DNA of 64,000 nucleotides, taken from NCBI GenBank assembly GCA_037318855.1, contig CP134874.1, forward strand, positions 2,170,598 to 2,234,597, read 5' to 3'. Position 1 is the stretch's first letter. Each line of letters opens with the position of its first letter. This document shows, in pieces, positions 35,951 to 45,519 of the stretch. Source of the stretch: Candidatus Sedimenticola sp. (ex Thyasira tokunagai). Lineage in GTDB: Bacteria; Pseudomonadota; Gammaproteobacteria; Chromatiales; Chromatiaceae. Below the pieces are notes generated by a model. That model made no database searches, was not told the origin of the DNA, and saw only the letters and a program-made list of their open reading frames with translations. The translations under genes and the position numbers were made by a program.

Positions 35951-37074
35951 TTCCGGAAAAGATCTTGATCGGTACCCGAGTCAACAACGATCCGGTGTAC
36001 TGGTACTTTGGCCATCCACAGTTGGCGAACCGCCACTTGCTCATCTTCGGGGCATCCGGGTCAGGAAAAACCTATGGAATCCAGTGCTTGCTAGCGGAGA
36101 TGGCACAGCAGCAGTCACATTCTCTAATTGTCGACTATACAGATGGCTTTTTGCCTCAACAGATAGAGAATCGATTTGCGGAAGTGGTGTTGCCGAAGAA
36201 TCACTTCGTTAAGACGGATAGGCTGCCACTGAATCCTTTTCGACGCCAAATGCAAGTCATTGATCCCTCTATTCCGGCCATTGAAGAGAGTCCTTTCGAG
36301 GTTGCTACTAGAATCGCTAGTATCTTCACTTCAGTGTACGAGACTATGGGTGACCAGCAGACAGCGACTCTGATACGGGTGCTGGAATCAGGCATTGAAG
36401 GAAATGATCAGTTTTCCCTAGACGATATATTATCGCTGCTCCGGGAGGAGAGTCAGTATGGAGAAAGCCTTGCAAACAAGGTGGAGCCCTTAGTTAAGTC
36501 AAGACCGTTCCGAGATGAAGAGGGTTCTGCTTGGGATGATATGTTGTTGTCTCAGGATAACTGGGTGCATGTTTTGCAGTTGAAGGGGCTGGCTCTTGAT
36601 ATTCAGAAGATGGTCACTGAGTTTGTGTTATGGGACCTATGGGATTACGCGCAGAATACGGGCAGCAAGAATCGTCCGATTCCTATCGTCCTGGACGAGA
36701 TCCAGAATCTCGATCACAGCAGCGATTCACCTATCGACAAGATGCTGCGTGAGGGACGTAAATTCGGCCTATCCATGATTCTGGCAACGCAGACCACGAG
36801 CCAGTTCAATCAAGAACAACGCGACCGGTTATTCCAGGCTGGGCATAAGCTGTTCTTTAAGCCGGCTACGACTGAGATCGATCGCTTCGCTCACCTACTC
36901 ACCCAATCGACGACGGGAATATCGAAGGCAGATTGGGGGCAGCGTCTAGCTCGTTTGGAGAAGGGCCAATGCTGGTCCCTCGGGCCGGTGTTGAAATCAG
37001 GTGGAACCTTTAAAGAGGAGGCAATATTGGTAAATGTCACGTCCCTAGAACAGCGTCGCTTCGAGGATTGACAG

Positions 37075-37959
37075 ATGACGGAACTAAGCAGTTGCCTGCA
37101 GCCTCTGCCCCTGAACTTCCCCCATGACTTTCTTCCAGAGCGGAGTCTATTGGCCCGCTTGCTGCCATTTGCATCTAAGAGAGGTTGCGGCGATAAGGTG
37201 CAAATTGGGGCGGAGACGGGGATCCCTACAGGGGAGAGTAGTGGAAAGGTGGAGCCTATGATCCACTATGCCCACGGAATGGGGCTGATTCGCGTGGACA
37301 AGGAAGCCAAGCGCTGGCAGTTGGAGCTTACGACACTCGGACGCCTGATCGCTGCCGAGGATCCCTATCTCAGCGAGTCGGTAACCTTGTGGTTGCTGCA
37401 TCTGATGCTTTGCCGACGTAGCGCTCAAGAAGATCCGACTATCGGACTTGCCGATGCCTGGTTTGCACTCTTTGCTGAGGGCACTCTTCGCCTAGGTAAT
37501 CGTTTCGATCAGAGCGCCTATCTGGATTATTTAGTAGAACGTCATGGCATGAGGGGCTATTTGAAGGGATTGTCGGGACTGGTGTTGCGTAGTTACTTGG
37601 AGTCAACGTGCTTCAGGCCGATTAGTGCCCTGTCCGCAGAGGTGTTAGATGGACAAACACTGTATCTTCGGCGTGCCGCGCCTGCTGAACACAGCCACTT
37701 TCCCGCTTACTCAGCTTATCTATTTCTTGTTTGGGATGACCTATACCCCGGACATGGCCAACTCGCCATCGATGACCTCTTTACGCAGTCTCGTTGTTTA
37801 GCCGTCATGGGCTGGGATAGAGTGACGGCGACTCGCTGGCTCGACTGGATGGCCGATCATGGGCTGCTTCAGCTTGATCGACAAACTGGGGGTACCTTAG
37901 CCCTGCGGCTGCGGGACACAGAGACGGTAATTTATGGAATATTTAATGAACTGATCTGA
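37075..37959 (+). CDS. Second DUF4007-like protein
   Basis: 294 residues, three bases after the sspH stop. The pattern PHDFLPERSLLARLLPFAS near residue 18, then a winged-helix-like region (VEPMIHYAHGMGLI, LTTLGRLIAAEDPYLSESVT, LWLLHLMLC) parallels the sspB product, which has GRHETFALRY then PLGEAIFDKDGYDPYLEDE and IWLIHWLI. It is therefore a diverged DUF4007-like paralogue. It begins a second set (DUF4007-like, giant ATPase, methyltransferase) following the usual sspBCD-FGH. Its job is unknown; duplication of the SspB role is inference. Confidence 0.65.
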   Translation: MTELSSCLQPLPLNFPHDFLPERSLLARLLPFASKRGCGDKVQIGAETGIPTGESSGKVEPMIHYAHGMGLIRVDKEAKRWQLELTTLGRLIAAEDPYLSESVTLWLLHLMLCRRSAQEDPTIGLADAWFALFAEGTLRLGNRFDQSAYLDYLVERHGMRGYLKGLSGLVLRSYLESTCFRPISALSAEVLDGQTLYLRRAAPAEHSHFPAYSAYLFLVWDDLYPGHGQLAIDDLFTQSRCLAVMGWDRVTATRWLDWMADHGLLQLDRQTGGTLALRLRDTETVIYGIFNELI

Positions 37960-38001
37960 GTCCGGTAAGTCCGGGATTGGTTTTAACACGGAGGGGCCAC
38001 A

Positions 38002-41000
38002 TTGAACATCGGTCAGGTTATCCATTTTCACAATGAGCGATTCTTCGAAGGTGCTGTCCAGCTAAGCTGGGTGCAGCGGCGTGTCGATCAGGCTCGCCAA
38101 GCAGCTGAGGCCTTTGTTTTTCACGGTCCGCGCTATCACGGTGCGGGGGAGGCCGAGCGCGAAGGGATCGAGGGTGCATACAAACTTAAGGACACCGCCA
38201 GTTTTGTACACGATCTCCTCGGCTCCATGCGCGCTGGAGCAGATGGTCGGGAGGTCAATCCCTACTGGCTGGTGGTGGCTGGGTATGGTTCCGGTAAGTC
38301 ACACCTAGCGCTGACTAGCGCCATGCTTCTGTCGGAGCCTGCGGGGGAGACGACACAGGTAATCCTTGAGCAGATCGTCAGGGCGGACCCCGAGATTGGG
38401 GATGCGGTCTCACAGCAGGTTGCAAAGATGGATAAGCCGGCACTGGTGCTGCCACTCGACGGCATGGCTGGTTTTCATCTGGGAAACGCGCTGAGTCGTG
38501 CTGTATTCGAACAGTTGCGTCGCCATGGTGTCGATGCCGGTGCCATTCGTGATCTGTCCCCACGCTTTCAGACCGCAGAGCAGTTTGTTGAACGCAACTT
38601 TGATGTTCGCACGGACAGTTTCGCTGAGCGTCTTCCTGGATTGGATGTGGAGCAGGTCTGTGCGCACCTGCGGGAGAACGATGAGACCGTCTATACGGCA
38701 GTCGATGCTCTTTATAGCGAGGCGAACGGCCACCCAATTCCGATCGAGGGACAGGAGTCCGCCCAGGAATTGATTGAGACCCTATGTGGTGTCTACTGCA
38801 GTTCGGATGGGCCTTTCTCCCATGTTGTGATTCTTTTTGACGAGCTCGGTCGCTATCTAGAGTACGCTTCGGAGAAGCCCCTGTTGGCCGGAGATTCTGC
38901 GCTTCAGCAGATCTTCCAGGGCGTGCAGGATAACAGTACGAAGGTGCGCTTTATTGGTTTCATTCAGTACGAATTGAAGGCGTACCTGAAGCGGTTCAGC
39001 GGTACGGATCTCCGCCAATTGCAACGATATGTCACACGCTTTGATGCCGCGGATAAGTGGTATCTGTCAACCAACTTGGAAACCATCTTTGCCCATATAA
39101 TAGGCAAGGACGAAGAGGCTTTGCGTAAGCTTTGGCAGCAGACCAGTGCGGAGCATCAAATCCAGCAAACCTGGCAGCGCTTATCTCATTGCCTTCCGAG
39201 TTTTTCACACTTCCCAGTCTGGAGCGACCCCAAGCGTTTTGCACGGATTATCGCGTTGGGCTGCTGGCCGCTGCACCCTTTTGCTGTCTGGTTCCTGACG
39301 CGGCAACGGGACCTGGTTCAGTCCCGTTCGGCGTTGACTTTCATAAAAGATGTGATCGACCGTATCGCCAATGAAGATACACAGGTCGAGGGGCGGTTGC
39401 GTCAGGTGAGTGCGGCTGAGCTTGTCGTTGGGAGCATGCTGCCTGAGCTGATATCCGCTGAACGCGAGACTGGTGGCACCATTGCTGAAACGTTGCATAT
39501 GCTGTTGGAGAAATACAGTGGTCACCTGGACAACCGGCAGCAACTGTTGCTTGCTGGTGTTGCCGTGGTTGAAAAGATGCGAATTGGCAAGCAAACTCGT
39601 GAGATAGCTGATGCCATGCTGTGTGAGGCGACCGCATTGGAACTCGCGTCGCTACCCGCAGTCTTGGAAACACTCTCCGAGTTCGGAGCCGTGGAATGGA
39701 ACGATGATCTAGGCCAGTACGAACTTCTGAGTGACGGTGCTACCCGGGGACAGTTTCAGCAATGGTTACGCAAACAGCAGGCTGAGTTCAAGGCCGATGG
39801 ACTTCGTGACCTCTTCGTCCGGCGTGGTGCGGCGGATATCGAATTGGGAGACATCAGGCCAGACTTTGCTCAAAGCCGTGAGATATCAACGCCGGATTGG
39901 TTTTTTGAGGCACAATTTGCGCATGCGAATACGGTTGAGAATACCATCCGAAGCGCCTTTCAGGAGTGGCGGCAGGCGACTTTACCGAAAGAAGCAAAAG
40001 GTAAGCTCATCTACCTCTATTTCCATCCAGACGACGACCCAATAGTCGTTGGTGAGCGTGTGCGGACGTTTTTAAACTTGGAACTTGAGCGGGTTGGCCA
40101 ATCGCAAGCGCCGATCTGGATTATTGGTATTGCTGATCGGGAGGGTGCACTTGCGGAGCACATTGGACGCTTGTACCTGTTTGATGAGCAGATGTCCTCT
40201 GGTGACCAAGAGAGGTTTCGCCGGTTTATAGCAGACGAACGTGAACGTAGCCGTGCGGCGCTGAAGGATGGGGTACAGGCGGCAATCAAGGAGCGGCTTT
40301 ATTGGGTTGCAGGTTTTCCAGAGGCACCTGCTGGGCGATTACGCACCGTAGGTATGGAGATTTTCAACCAGGTTTACCCGAATACAGTGCCCTTTCCATT
40401 TGATGGGTTTGGTAGCGCAGCGGGAGGTGGTCCGCCGGATACGGTACAGCTAGTGCGCGGACTGATCGCCCGACAAGTCAACGGGCCCTGGGTACAGTCC
40501 CAGCCAAAGAGATTACAAAATCGCATCGATGCGGTTTTGGTTAAAAGCTGGAAGGCTCTATTATTATCTGGAAAACTCGTTGAGCCATCGGAGTCGAGCG
40601 TCAGCGCTCTTTACCAATGGTTAGAGCAAATCCACCGGGATGATCCGCAGCAGACATTGTTGACTTCCTATCGCGCACTGATCGCACCGCCTTGCGGCCT
40701 AAACGCATCCTCTGCTGCAATGTTGTTGGGCCTCCTGCTGGGATTAGATAGTCCGCCTAGACGTATCGAGCAGGCTGGTGAGTTGGTGGCTTCTGCTGAA
40801 TGGCTCGGGCAGGCATTTCCAAGCCAGAAGGGTAAGCATCATTTTGACGAACGTGCCTTGGAAAAAACGTGTTTGCGTTTTCTCTCTGAAGATAGCGAGG
40901 ACCGCTGGCGTAGTCTATTAAACCGTTGGGAGGTGGAGCAAAACTATAGCTGTATGGTCAAGCTGGCCAGGGAGGCGGCGCAGATGTGCGCGATCGACCC

Positions 41001-42507
41001 ACTGCCGGAGACATTGGAGGGCAACTACAATTATCTGCGCGATAGATCCGATCATGCTGCTACGGCACTGCTGGAAGCGGAAAGCCGGATCAGAGAGTTG
41101 GAGCGAGGGATCGAAAAGGCTGATCGGCGGGCGAGTGTCCATCATGCAATCAAGCTAGGCAGTCAAGTGCTGCGAGAGCGCACGGTGATGGAAGAAAGTA
41201 CAAATTGGCCAGATAGCTATGTGAAGGAATTCGATGGCCTGTTGGCTTTGGTCCTGGAACAGATTGCTCGCGAGGTTGCTGATTGGATACCGCGACAGAT
41301 CTGCCACAGTGCCGCTCAGGTCGCTGAGTTTCGGCAGCGGACCGAAAAGGAGGCAGAGTGGCTGGCAAAGTTGGGTTTCCGTAATGAGGAACAGGCGCTG
41401 ACACAGCAGGCCCAGCAGTCCATCCACAAGGTGGAAAAGTTGCAACAGTTCAGCCTGACTCTAGCACAGTGTAACGACTACCCTCGCCAACCAGAGCCAA
41501 CGGACTCGACGCCGGTTCGAACCCTGCGTGATGAGATCGCCCTAGGGGATGAACTCATCAATGGGGTCCAGGGTGCAACTGCCGCGCTCTCGCAATCGGA
41601 GATCGGTGCACATATCCATGCCATCAAGCAGCGCCAAGAAAAACTGCAAGCAGCACTAAAACGACAGCAGAATGGTCTAGGCGCTATGTATGCATTGCAA
41701 TTTGAAACAAAGGGAGAACTTCGAGAGGCTATAACAAAGATCAACCGCCTCAGAGGTATCTTTGTAGGCACCCGAGACGAAAATGAGATTAATGAACTTG
41801 TGGTTCAACTTGAACGAATTTTATCTGACATGGGGGCTTGGGAGACTAGTGATGTTTCTGTAGAACGTTTAGAGGAAGTGTTAACGCTTCAGATCGAACA
41901 CCAATTGGCTGCCTTCCAGGAATTTCTAGAAGCTAAGGAAATCGATCCGGCATGGGATATTGCAGAGATATACCAGGCTCTGATGAGCAAGCAATTGGAT
42001 GCCACAAGGCGACGTTCAAAGGAGTGGATACAGCCTCGATTGGAGTTGGCTCAGCAAATATCTTCCCTCGATCGGCAGCGCTGTGCAGCTCTAGAGAAGG
42101 AACTTGCTGTTGCGCCTACCTATCTCACAGCCCAACATGTCGCGGACGTTAAGCAGTTGCGTGAATCGGTTCAAAACCGAATTGCAGAGCTTGATGAGTT
42201 GGAGCGTATAACCGTTGTTGCCGATTGGCAGCAGCGCTATCTTAAATTGGTTGACATTAAACAACTGGGTCGTCATACAACCGAAGAATTATTGCAGGAC
42301 CTTCTGGATCCACCCTGTCAGCTTCGGCAGGAAGAACGGGCGCAACTGACACAAATTACCAACCGGCTGACAGCTCACCTGGATCAAATGAGTATGGATG
42401 AGCTATTTACTCGCATAGAACGGTTGTCGGAGTCACAGCAGCACCTGCTTTTGACGCGGTTATCTACGTTATTGGAAGGACAAAAGGAAACAGCTACTGA
42501 ACACTAG
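38002..42507 (+). CDS. Large P-loop ATPase with coiled coils (SspC/BrxC-like)
   Basis: 1501 residues from a TTG at 38002 after GAGGGG. Walker A is VAGYGSGKSHL (about residues 92-102) and Walker B is VVILFDELGRYLEYASE (about 274-290), resembling the split sspC product (IVIDELGKFLEYEA). The C-terminal 500 residues are rich in Glu/Gln/Lys heptads and look like coiled coil. Similar large ATPases occur as BrxC/PglY in BREX and as ATPases beside DUF4007 genes. No PglZ, PglX or BrxL is present, so BREX is not supported. Together with the DUF4007-like gene before it and the methyltransferase after it, it appears to be a companion module. Confidence 0.68.
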   Translation: MNIGQVIHFHNERFFEGAVQLSWVQRRVDQARQAAEAFVFHGPRYHGAGEAEREGIEGAYKLKDTASFVHDLLGSMRAGADGREVNPYWLVVAGYGSGKSHLALTSAMLLSEPAGETTQVILEQIVRADPEIGDAVSQQVAKMDKPALVLPLDGMAGFHLGNALSRAVFEQLRRHGVDAGAIRDLSPRFQTAEQFVERNFDVRTDSFAERLPGLDVEQVCAHLRENDETVYTAVDALYSEANGHPIPIEGQESAQELIETLCGVYCSSDGPFSHVVILFDELGRYLEYASEKPLLAGDSALQQIFQGVQDNSTKVRFIGFIQYELKAYLKRFSGTDLRQLQRYVTRFDAADKWYLSTNLETIFAHIIGKDEEALRKLWQQTSAEHQIQQTWQRLSHCLPSFSHFPVWSDPKRFARIIALGCWPLHPFAVWFLTRQRDLVQSRSALTFIKDVIDRIANEDTQVEGRLRQVSAAELVVGSMLPELISAERETGGTIAETLHMLLEKYSGHLDNRQQLLLAGVAVVEKMRIGKQTREIADAMLCEATALELASLPAVLETLSEFGAVEWNDDLGQYELLSDGATRGQFQQWLRKQQAEFKADGLRDLFVRRGAADIELGDIRPDFAQSREISTPDWFFEAQFAHANTVENTIRSAFQEWRQATLPKEAKGKLIYLYFHPDDDPIVVGERVRTFLNLELERVGQSQAPIWIIGIADREGALAEHIGRLYLFDEQMSSGDQERFRRFIADERERSRAALKDGVQAAIKERLYWVAGFPEAPAGRLRTVGMEIFNQVYPNTVPFPFDGFGSAAGGGPPDTVQLVRGLIARQVNGPWVQSQPKRLQNRIDAVLVKSWKALLLSGKLVEPSESSVSALYQWLEQIHRDDPQQTLLTSYRALIAPPCGLNASSAAMLLGLLLGLDSPPRRIEQAGELVASAEWLGQAFPSQKGKHHFDERALEKTCLRFLSEDSEDRWRSLLNRWEVEQNYSCMVKLAREAAQMCAIDPLPETLEGNYNYLRDRSDHAATALLEAESRIRELERGIEKADRRASVHHAIKLGSQVLRERTVMEESTNWPDSYVKEFDGLLALVLEQIAREVADWIPRQICHSAAQVAEFRQRTEKEAEWLAKLGFRNEEQALTQQAQQSIHKVEKLQQFSLTLAQCNDYPRQPEPTDSTPVRTLRDEIALGDELINGVQGATAALSQSEIGAHIHAIKQRQEKLQAALKRQQNGLGAMYALQFETKGELREAITKINRLRGIFVGTRDENEINELVVQLERILSDMGAWETSDVSVERLEEVLTLQIEHQLAAFQEFLEAKEIDPAWDIAEIYQALMSKQLDATRRRSKEWIQPRLELAQQISSLDRQRCAALEKELAVAPTYLTAQHVADVKQLRESVQNRIAELDELERITVVADWQQRYLKLVDIKQLGRHTTEELLQDLLDPPCQLRQEERAQLTQITNRLTAHLDQMSMDELFTRIERLSESQQHLLLTRLSTLLEGQKETATEH

Positions 42508-45079
42508 ACAGTTTTCAATTAATTCGATTCAGAGCAAGGTTGTTAGCGGATCGACCTATCTATACGTTGATGCATTACCTTACCTGGATGACGAAAGTGC
42601 AGCGTGCGTACAGGAAGCCGAGCTACTAGCTAAGGTCAAACGCTATGATCAATTTAATCTAGTGCGCATTGATAATGCTGGCCAGAGCATTGCTTTTCTT
42701 AATTATCCAGAATTTGTCGACGATCCATTTCCCTCTTTATACGAAAGTTGGTTGGTTGACCTAGATTGCTCCTCAGTGAGTTACCGCACATATGCGGATT
42801 CACTTAATCCTCCAATACTACATCGTAAAGAACTACTTTTGCCACTGGATGATCCGCGCCGCAAACAATATGAAGAATTAACAAGAACAGCAGAATCAGT
42901 AGGGTTGTTTGATGATCCAAAACGTATTGGGTATCGCCGCCAGTGGTTTTTTCTTATTAACGAAAAGGGCTACCGACTTGAGGGCCATACTCTTGTTCCA
43001 ATAGGAAATGTTGTATCAGATGATGAATCTATTGATGACCTAGCAATTCTTCATTCTAATTGGGAGGCTTCTCGACATCTGACAGCCATGGTCCGTTATG
43101 GCTTTTCCGCACCAGTACAATCTCTAGCGCGATATGGTTTTCTAGATGGCAGTTACCATATTTTTGATTATGGTTGCGGGCGTGGGGATGATGTACGTGG
43201 TTTAACCGAGAATGGAATATCGGCGACAGGCTGGGATCCCTACTACGCATCGGATAACGCTATCTCGGCGGCTGACATAGTTAACCTAGGTTTCGTGATC
43301 AATGTCATAGAGGATTTTGACGAACGCGTTGAGGCATTAACTAGAGCCTGGTCGCTGGCAGAGAGGATTCTGGTGGTGTCCGTGATGCTGGAAAACCAAA
43401 ATGACCCTCGAGGCCAGAGGTTTCGCGACGGGGTGATGACTTCACGCGGTACTTTCCAGAAGTACTTTTCGCAATCTGGAATAAAGGCATTTCTCGAGCA
43501 GGTTTTGGATGAGGATCCGATTCCTGTAGCGCCAGGTGTGCTCTACGTGTTTCGCGATAAGGACATAGAGCAACGTTTTCTGATGGACCGATACCGCAGT
43601 AGGCGTAATCGGCTCCAAGGTCCATCCTCACAGCAGCGAGAGCGCCAGCAAAGACCGCGCAGAGACCGTGCTGCGGAAAAATACGAGGCCTATAAGGAAC
43701 CGCTTGAGCGCCTATGGGATCAGTGGCTTGGTCTTGGGCGTAAGCCGGACAAGTCAGAGGTGAAAGATCTTGTCGCACTGACAGAGGGCTTTGGTTCTGT
43801 ACCTAAAGCATTGCGTTTCTTGGAAAGGCGGAATGATCCTGCAGAAATTGAACAGGCGACCACAAGGCATATCGAAGATTTGGAGGTCTATTTCGCTCTA
43901 AATCAATTCGAGCGTAGGCGCCCATACAAACACTTAGAGAAAGGGTTGCAGCGCGACATCAGATCCTTTTTTGGCGACTACAGGAGCGCCCAAGCATCAG
44001 CACGAGAACTGCTATTCAGGATTGCGGATACTGAGGCGATCGAACAGACATGCCAGTACGCGGCAGAGCATGGATTAGGATGGTTGGAGGAGGGCGAGTC
44101 ACTGCAGCTTCACGCTAGCATGGTCGAACAGTTACCACCATTGCTGCGTGTTTACTTAGGCTGCGCAGCTGTGCTCTATGGAGACTATCGGAATGCCGAT
44201 TTGGTGAAGATTCACATCAGATCAGGCAAGGTTAGCCTGATGCGCTACGAGGATTTCGAAGAGAAGGCTCTGCCGCAGATGATGGAACGGGTCAAGATCA
44301 AACTCCGCGAACAGGATATCGATTACTTTGCCTACGGTGAGGAGTACGCGCCACCGTTCCTGTATCGCAAGTCCCGGTACATCAACGAGGAGTATCCCAA
44401 CTACCCCGAACAGCTCGCCTTTGAGGAGGCACTGGATGATATTGGGGTATTTGACCTTTCGGGTTATGGGCCTAGACCGGATGAATTCCTTGAGACACTA
44501 GCAAAGAATCGGTTAACTGTAGATAAATTTAAGCTAGCGCGTGCCACGACGATTCCAGATCTTGATGACCCATGTGGCCAATATCTTACCTTTCGCCAGC
44601 TCATTGAGTGTGGGGAGACTCAAGCGCAAACTGGACTACAGAATCTGCCAAAGCAACCGGCAAGTTACAATGCTCTATATGATCTAGCCGCAAATATTCT
44701 AGACTCTGTTGTTGACTATTATGGAATGATCCAACTTACGTATGGTTTCTGTTCTCTCGAGCTCGCAAGAAAAATACCAGGAAGGATCTATCCAAAAATA
44801 GATCAGCATGCAGCGCACGAAAAAAACCGACTTGGTAACTTGGTCTGTGATCGTCTTGGCGCTGCTGTGGACTTCATCGTAGAAGATGAGAGTATGCTGG
44901 AGGTGGCACAGTGGGTGGTTACTAATACCCCCTTTGATCGGCTCTATTTCTATGGTGATGATAAGCCGATCCACGTTAGTTATGGTCCTAGCCACACTAG
45001 GCAGGTTGTCCGTATGGTACCCTCTAAGTCTGGCAGGCTGGTACCGAGGGTAGTATCTTCAGAAATATTCTTGGAATGA
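42497..45079 (+). CDS. DNA phosphorothioation-associated putative methyltransferase
   Basis: 860 residues if begun at the CTG at 42497, eight bases after AAGGA and 11 bp inside the preceding gene. The frame is open there, and the segment GSTYLYVDALPYLDDES before the first GTG (42662) fits the family N-terminus, so a GTG start would truncate it. The SAM-binding motif IFDYGCGRGDDVRGL is near residue 220, followed by GWDPYY and FVINVIEDFDERVEAL. This order resembles TIGR04096, methyltransferases linked to phosphorothioation loci. Target unknown. An ATG mutated to CTG is an alternative explanation of the start. Confidence 0.8.
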   Translation: MNTRQFSINSIQSKVVSGSTYLYVDALPYLDDESAACVQEAELLAKVKRYDQFNLVRIDNAGQSIAFLNYPEFVDDPFPSLYESWLVDLDCSSVSYRTYADSLNPPILHRKELLLPLDDPRRKQYEELTRTAESVGLFDDPKRIGYRRQWFFLINEKGYRLEGHTLVPIGNVVSDDESIDDLAILHSNWEASRHLTAMVRYGFSAPVQSLARYGFLDGSYHIFDYGCGRGDDVRGLTENGISATGWDPYYASDNAISAADIVNLGFVINVIEDFDERVEALTRAWSLAERILVVSVMLENQNDPRGQRFRDGVMTSRGTFQKYFSQSGIKAFLEQVLDEDPIPVAPGVLYVFRDKDIEQRFLMDRYRSRRNRLQGPSSQQRERQQRPRRDRAAEKYEAYKEPLERLWDQWLGLGRKPDKSEVKDLVALTEGFGSVPKALRFLERRNDPAEIEQATTRHIEDLEVYFALNQFERRRPYKHLEKGLQRDIRSFFGDYRSAQASARELLFRIADTEAIEQTCQYAAEHGLGWLEEGESLQLHASMVEQLPPLLRVYLGCAAVLYGDYRNADLVKIHIRSGKVSLMRYEDFEEKALPQMMERVKIKLREQDIDYFAYGEEYAPPFLYRKSRYINEEYPNYPEQLAFEEALDDIGVFDLSGYGPRPDEFLETLAKNRLTVDKFKLARATTIPDLDDPCGQYLTFRQLIECGETQAQTGLQNLPKQPASYNALYDLAANILDSVVDYYGMIQLTYGFCSLELARKIPGRIYPKIDQHAAHEKNRLGNLVCDRLGAAVDFIVEDESMLEVAQWVVTNTPFDRLYFYGDDKPIHVSYGPSHTRQVVRMVPSKSGRLVPRVVSSEIFLE

Positions 45080-45225
45080 AAATAAGCCATTTGGATAGGG
45101 CACATGATATGAAAACACCTAAGGCTTTCTGGTGGTTCAACTTTGAGAATGTCCAGTTGGAGGAGATGTTGGAGAGGGGAACCCGACCAGAATTTCTGGA
45201 CTCAAGAAGATGCAGGTCTATCTGA
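45076..45225 (+). CDS. Small ORF coupled to the methyltransferase, 49 aa
   Basis: An ATG at 45076 overlaps the methyltransferase stop (ATGA) and opens 49 residues (MKISHLDRAHDMKTPKAFWW ... RRCRSI); a second in-frame ATG lies at 45109. The 4-bp overlap matches how other genes of this island are joined. The product is charged and aromatic-rich at the N-terminus. I do not recognise it; it could also be the remains of a larger gene cut when the element end formed 220 bp further on. Confidence 0.4.
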   Translation: MKISHLDRAHDMKTPKAFWWFNFENVQLEEMLERGTRPEFLDSRRCRSI

Positions 45226-45443
45226 AGGCGCAAGATCATTTCTTTTGATAAAGAACAGAGTAAAACTCTCTAGCCAATGTCACCGGCGTACACAAGAGCT
45301 AAGATTTCGGCTACCTGGTCGAGAAATGGCATTTTTGGGTTTTTGGTGGTATTTTATCGCCAGATTGCCAAACACGACATAACTATGTGGGGTGGTATTG
45401 CAGGTGGTAAGGTCGGTAACTTATTGAATAATATATAGGTGAG

Positions 45444-45492
45444 ACGGCCTGCAAAGCCGTGGACCTCGGTTCGATTCCGGGCTCAGCCTCCA
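45444..45492 (+). other. 3' fragment of tRNA-Cys; probable ICE attachment site
   Basis: Anticodon arm ACGGC-CTGCAAA-GCCGT (45444-45460) with anticodon GCA, T-arm CTCGG/CCGGG (45465-45481), acceptor 3' strand CTCAGCC, discriminator T and CCA (45482-45492). The matching 5' acceptor GGCTGAG and a D-arm are absent upstream, where sequence is AT-rich. A 3' tRNA piece of this kind is the normal scar of integration into a tRNA gene; the intact tRNA-Cys should lie at the other end of the element, outside the window. The 200 bp before it hold no gene. Confidence 0.75.
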
Positions 45493-45519
45493 TTTTTTAT
45501 CCGTAGTAATCAACACCAT

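Larger units (their letters stand above)
30326..37071 (+). pseudogene. sspH: SspH/DptH-like ATPase gene, split by an IS256 element
   Basis: The gene starts at 30326 (MNLYIESLAGYLKDEW) and is broken after codon 55; the rest resumes beyond the IS and runs to 37071. Removing the IS and one target copy restores one frame of 1783 residues ([15 protein letters not shown] at the join). The size and the C-terminal HerA/FtsK-like motor (Walker A GASGSGKT at about 36048-36071, Walker [12 protein letters not shown]) match DptH/SspH. A Thr-Pro-Glu-Pro repeat linker separates the N-terminal 1300 residues from the motor. A GTG at 31963 could start a 1702-residue product that lacks the first 81 residues. 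Confidence 0.75.

Noticed and set aside
35628..36044. Minus-strand open frame rich in Gly-Val-Ser
   Set aside because: It is the reverse reading of the TPTPEP repeat in sspH, with no ribosome site.
38002..42507. BREX system (BrxC-like ATPase)
   Set aside because: No PglZ, PglX, BrxA/B or BrxL gene is present; the neighbours are DUF4007-like and phosphorothioation genes.
45400..45492. Complete tRNA-Cys gene
   Set aside because: The 5' acceptor strand and D-arm are missing; only the anticodon arm to CCA is present.
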